From Ipomoea triloba (taxonomy: Eukaryota > Streptophyta > Magnoliopsida > Solanales > Convolvulaceae), in NCBI RefSeq assembly GCF_003576645.1, contig NC_044929.1, positions 21,686,175 through 21,750,174 on the forward strand: 64,000 nucleotides of DNA, read 5' to 3'. Below, piece by piece: positions 58,996 through 64,000 of this stretch. Every line of letters begins with the position of its first letter. Within the stretch, counting starts at the first letter, position 1. A program made the position numbers and the translations under genes. Below the pieces are notes generated by a model. The model did not search any database, was not told the origin of the DNA, and saw only the letters and a program-made list of their open reading frames with translations.

Positions 58996-60968
58996 TCATT
59001 TCGCTTCAGAACACGAGTTTGGAATGCTCTGCAAGAATTGCATCCTTATAGCAGGGTCTCGGGAAAATCTGCCCAGTACAGCGATCGTGGCCGTGTTACT
59101 TCCGACCTTTTCAATCCCTCGGGATATCATACACGTGTGGCTGGCTTCCACCACGACCATTACGTCTTCACCCAGGACTGATGAAGCAGTCTCGGCTATC
59201 TGTCTGGTTAGCCGCTCCTGTACTTGAAGCTTGAAACCATAAAAATGTACGATGGACTGCAATAGGGATTTTCCGGGTGGATTGGCTCCATTTGAACGCA
59301 AGTATCCTATATGCACAACGCCATTAAAAGGAAGCAAATGGTGTTCACATTGGGAGCAGAACGACAAGTTTACTTCGGAGCAGATACGGTCTTCATCACA
59401 GCCAATCTCGATTTTGGGATTCAAACAATCGAATCTGCTCCTAACGAATCCATTCAGTTTCATCTCCAAATTAGAGTTTTTAAAATTCATGAACCACATG
59501 ACAAAACGAGACGGGGTTCCTACGAGCTCTTTTCTGTACGGGTCTTCACCGAGAGACTGAAGGATCGAAACCACTGCATTAGTCGTAGCTGAATTCGACG
59601 ACCCCATCTTGCTGAAAAACTGAGAGGGGCACCATGATCTGTGGGTGCCTTTCGCATGGACGTTTTCTACATTTATTCCTCGGAATTTTAGGAGACTCAG
59701 AAAGTCCGTCCATATATCAGCTTTCTCGTCCTCGAAAACTCCAGAGCCAGAAGTAACTAAAATCTTCGCCCACCCCTGATGATTGGTGTCACAAAACGCG
59801 GACATAATATTTGGAAAATGAAGATGCGAACACTGTAGAACAACAGCAACACCAGCCGGCTTAATTGCGTGTTGTAAAGCAGTGCAAACCTCGTCAGCAA
59901 GGCGTTGAGGATCCTGAAGCCGTTTCGCAAAAACATCAGCCACACGAGAGAGCTTGCTTAGTCCTACAACGCAGTGTCCAGACGGAACATAACCTACATG
60001 ACACTTGATCTGGAAGGGAAGCAAGCAAGACTCACAGTATGAAAAGAGATCAATGTCACGAACAACCACAAGCCCACCCGCTCCACCAGCCTGCCCAACA
60101 CCACTTCCCAACCCAGCTTCCGGGAATAAAGCACCATGTACAACATCATTCACTTTTTGCCCATACCCTAGAACAAATACACGCAAAAATAGTCAATGCA
60201 AACACCATCTAGGATATTAGGCACAGAAACTCAGCAAACATATCTGAAAAGCTTCCATTTACAACAAAACTTCAGTGTACTTAAAAAGTTTTATTATCCG
60301 AGCTTTCACCAAAAGCTTGCCGAGTTTTATAAAGGAGAGTGAAGTTTCAAACAGCAGATAACCAACTAGCCAACCACTCTTATTTTTTATTTTCTCGAGT
60401 ATTGATTTGTCTACTACAGCATATGCACATCAAAACCATTTTATAACTACACCATCTACTAGTCATTGTTTTCCCGTTTTAGGAATTCAGTTAAGAAAAA
60501 CGATGACAGTTATAGACAAAGACACATCACAATCAGCAAAACCCCCTAACCACCTCTGCAACAAGCCATTCATTAACATTCTAATACACGCAATACAACG
60601 AGAATAAGCATGCCAACAAACTACCTTACTTCAACATTGTCTACTACTAGTACTCAACAGAAATTTGTTCCAGTAAGCTCTACCATATAGCTTAATTACA
60701 TACATACCAAACTACACTAATAACATACATGAAGAATTAGAGATTCAATACCTCTAGTCCCTTCGCGGAGAGCCTTGGCAACCCGAAAAGGAGTTTTCCT
60801 GAGACCTTCTCTGTTGATATCCTCACCCAGAGCTTGCAAGAGGACTCTGACAGAATCCTCAATAGCCAGAGTCTCAGGTTCATTCTCAAACCCCAGCTCA
60901 ATACAACCCCCAAGCCCCACTCCGTTCTCTAGCTCCACATTGTAATGCTCCTCAACTAAAGCTCCCAT
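58996..60968 (-). CDS. GCH1: GTP cyclohydrolase I, plant two-module form
   Basis: First enzyme of pterin/folate synthesis: GTP to 7,8-dihydroneopterin triphosphate, cytosolic in plants. Exons on the minus strand 60968-60752 and 60167-58996; 462 aa, normal for plants. Two tandem GCH modules. Module 1 (about 37-235): EDSVRVLLQALGEDINREGL, FSYCESCLLPF, LSKLSRVADVFAKRLQ; its zinc-site His is replaced (CESC). Module 2 (about 260-450): LQSLGEDPYRKELVGTP, then CSQCEHHLLPFNGVVHIGY with the full zinc Cys/His set, and ASHTCMISRG. Plant enzymes are known to need both modules because neither holds all active-site residues; this sequence fits. The ATG at 60968 gives the usual MGALVEEHY start. Isolated by orientation from the P-loop cluster. 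Confidence 0.96.
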
Positions 60969-61400
60969 TGACACAACAGCAACAACAAAGAAATGTTGCC
61001 TACCCGATCAAATCCTATCAAATCTGCAACATTCAACAAAGATCCAAACTTTTCAGCGAAAGATTCAAACTTTTCAGATACCCAGATCGGGAAATCCGCT
61101 ACCAATCAATTCCCACACGGCTATACGTGCGGTGCACATGTATCCGCGCTATCCGGGCTTTATTGCTCAAATCTTTAGCAAAAAATAATTGTAAAAATGG
61201 GGGAAAATTAAAGAAAAAATGAGAGAAAAAGCTTTAACCTTCGGAGAAGACGAGGGTGGAGTGGTGGGGCAGTGACGAGGAAGAAGAGGAGATGTGTGGG
61301 AGATGGAACGAGGACACAGCCACACAGGACACAGCTCTGTAAGTTGCAGTTGATATTGGAATGTGTGGAAAGGGCGTCTTAGCTTCATTCATGCCTCCTT
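60969..61400. other. 5' flank and probable leader of GCH1
   Basis: The stretch up to about 61350 is richer in GC than the DNA beyond and probably holds the leader and promoter. Possible leader intron; not resolved. Confidence 0.4.
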
Positions 61401-62574
61401 CTTCCTCATTTTATTTTGTCCTTTAGGTTTTGTGGGACCGGGGTGGACCCTGTCATGTTTTGCGGCGGATACAAGTTTGGTTTTGGGTGTTTGGTTGGCA
61501 TAATTGAAATTCAATGCAAATATATGAATTGTAAATTATATTGTTTGGTTAAAGGGAATTGTAATTTAATAAATTTGTAATTCTATCAATTCAGTGTTGT
61601 TTCTATTGCATCCGTAACTTTAAGGGTCTCATGCCCCGGTATGACAGAATATCTGATATGATGTAAATCATTGTAACTCAAATACAAATGCTGGTCTCAC
61701 ACCCCGGTCCGACAAAGCATGATGTAAATCATGGTAACTCAGTTGAATACAAAGCCTAGACATTTGCTTATTGCGCACAAGTATCTCCCTTTATTTTAAG
61801 AGGTTGATCCCACACTGCCGCTTGTGAAACTTGATCTCGGGTCCCAAACTTCATCCTTGTTACAAACTGAGTTGTCCATGCAGGCCAATTCTCTAAATTC
61901 AATGATTTGCAGTTCATAACCCCTCATATGAATTGCAATTCAACTATATACATAAAAGGGGAAAAAAAAAAGAAAAAAAAAAAGAAGAAAATGATCTATT
62001 TGCTCTTGATTATTACGTAGCATTATTTTATTACACTAAGCCATTTAAGTTTTTATATCACTTATATTACTCCCTACCGAACGCCTTATTATTATTTATT
62101 TAATTTGGATTCTTACTTTATTTCAATCTTATTTTCTTTTCACCGAATTATAATTTTTCTCATAATTTATTCCTTCCAACCAACCGTCTAATTATTAGTG
62201 GATTTCAAGAAATTTTGCATAACATTGTATTATGTACAATTTTTTAAGAAAAGGTTTACCCTATGATTTATGGCCTTTGGAATTATTTATCCTTTTATTT
62301 TATTTTATTTTTTAGGTAACGAGTGAAATCTTTAACAACTAAAAATATTCATGTGAAAGACTACTAAAAGGATACAAGTTCGACTAGAGAACTCATAATT
62401 TTTCATGTACGAAAATCATGCTCTACCTCACTTGAGTGTTCTTTTTGAAGTAATCTTTTTATTTACTACGTATTGTTTAATCCTTGTGGTTTGCATGTGT
62501 CACTTCAATGGCAACCACACAACCAACCTACCACAGTGAAGTCCTACCATGATTTTGGGTTGATGGAGCTTCAT
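61401..62574. other. AT-rich spacer
   Basis: A short degenerate duplication at about 61625-61745 ('ggtctca.rccccggt', 'gatgtaaatcat.gtaactca'). No gene. Confidence 0.5.
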
Positions 62575-63290
62575 TATCGAAATTACAGTATTCAAATCTT
62601 AAAAGATAATTCGGTTAATTAATTATTTAATAAAAAATCACACAATTCAAATATTAAAAATATAATTTGATATAACGTATTACAATTATTTATTTATTTA
62701 ATTAAAAATGGCATAATTCAAATCTTAAAAAGATCATTTGATATAACGTATTGTGATTAATTAATTATTTAATTAAAAAAATCACATAATTCAAATCTTA
62801 AAAAGATCATTTGCTATAACGTATTACACAATTAATTATTAAAATAAATACTCACATAATTCCAACCTTAAAAGATCATTTGCTATATTAATTAATTAAT
62901 TATTTAATTAAATAATCACATAACTCAAATCTTTAAAAAAATCATTTGATATAACATATTTCAATTAATTAATCATTTAATTAAAAAATCATATAATTCA
63001 AATATTAAAAAAATCATTTGCTATAAGTCTATAACTGTATTACACTTAATTAATTATTTAAATAAATACTCACATAATTCAAACCTTAAAAGATCATTTG
63101 TTATATTAATTAATTATTTAATTAAAAAATCACATAATTCAAATCTTAAAAAGATCATTTAATATTGCAATTAATTAAAATTTTAAATAAAAAATCATGC
63201 AATTTAAATCTTGAAAAGATCATTTAATACTATAACACATTGTGATTGATTAATTAAAAATTACATAATACCATCTTAGATGATTCATTT
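62575..63290. repeat. AT-rich tandem array, ~60-75-bp unit, about ten copies
   Basis: Each unit contains 'cacataattcaaatcttaaa', 'agatcatttg.tataac' and 'attaattatttaattaaa'. Copies alternate between a long form with 'gtattac' and a shorter form without it, suggesting a higher-order unit. Extremely low GC. Confidence 0.85.
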
Positions 63291-63946
63291 TAATTAAAAC
63301 AAAATAGTATTATACGTTTCATGTGAAATGATCTCACACAATATCTACTTTATAAAGTCTTATAAACTTATAATTTTAAAACTTTAAAAATGTCACCATT
63401 TTCGATTTTTCCTACAACAACCACCACATGATCCACTTGCAAGTAAATAATTACCAAAAAAAAAAAGACATGGTTGGTCCCCCATTCGTTTGGGGCTTTT
63501 TGGATTTGCACTTTTTACTTTTTAGCACTATCTTTAATGGGTTGGTTTAGTCGACCAAAGTACCATTCAAATCTTACACCAATTAAGTGTACTGCATATG
63601 TTTCAAAAAAATAAGTGTACTGCATGTGCGCACTAATAATTTAGTCAACACATCACCAACCACACTAGTGGGAGGATGACAGTTGCTACCGCATATTCCC
63701 TATGCTCTTTTTGTTATTACTTTCTACCAAAAATCAATGAAAATTCAACTGAAACTCGAGTTATAATCTCAACTGATATTGGTAGTTGGTAGGACACTAT
63801 TATGAAATTGGTTTTCAGCAGAAAGAGAAAACTTTAGTGCGGATCAAAATATTGTATTCACTGATTTGTATAAAAAGAAAAAAAAAATGGTTGAAAGATT
63901 TTTTTTGGGTCAGATTTAAGAAGCCATGGTGGAGGAAAAAGAGGAA

Positions 63947-63950
<4 letters not shown>
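63291..63950. other. AT-rich spacer at the window end
   Basis: No gene; short duplication 'ataagtgtactgcat' near 63585 and 63611. Confidence 0.4.

Positions 63951-64000
<50 letters not shown>
63951..64000. repeat. (TA)n microsatellite running off the window
   Basis: A pure TA run to the last base. Confidence 0.95.

Overview
The window is nuclear DNA of a flowering plant, almost certainly a eudicot. The genes are intron-rich with GT..AG boundaries, the spacers are AT-rich and full of plant transposons, and the gene set is plant-specific: a TMK receptor kinase, a two-module GTP cyclohydrolase I, group A glycosyltransferases and a chloroplast-envelope quinone oxidoreductase. The UGT and repeat types feel asterid-like (perhaps Solanales), but nothing here proves that. 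One 61-bp assembly gap is present.

Layout. 0-3 kb: a bHLH transcription factor (+). 3-9.1 kb: spacer with a degenerate tandem repeat, a MULE-type MITE, a hAT-like MITE and a foldback. 9.1-10.9 kb: ribosomal protein eS8 (-) with a telo-box/site II promoter. 12.6-15.9 kb: TMK-type LRR receptor kinase (+). 15.9-21.6 kb: repeats. 21.7-23.2 kb: GH17 beta-1,3-glucanase with a CBM43 (+). 24.2-29.9 kb: CEQORH-type oxidoreductase cluster (one exon relic, two intact genes). 31-33 kb: truncated LINE. 34-40.3 kb: convergent pair of UGTs, each inactivated differently (two frameshifts; a solo LTR). 40.6-45.2 kb: a three-layer transposon nest, in which a TA-flanked inverted-repeat element holds a Helitron, which holds a Pack-MULE carrying a decayed GRAS gene. 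45.5-58.4 kb: three tandem copies of a P-loop NTPase gene (a decayed 5'-truncated copy; a copy that ends in a tail anchor; a copy whose last exon runs on into a new 48-bp-period repeat tail). 59-61 kb: GTP cyclohydrolase I (-). 61-64 kb: AT-rich spacer with a ~66-bp tandem array.

The genes do not form one pathway. The coherent stories are local duplication (oxidoreductase, UGT and P-loop clusters) and transposon activity that can be read at base level, with target-site duplications for several insertions. The least understood object is the P-loop family, whose copies share a GTPase-like core but differ at the C terminus.
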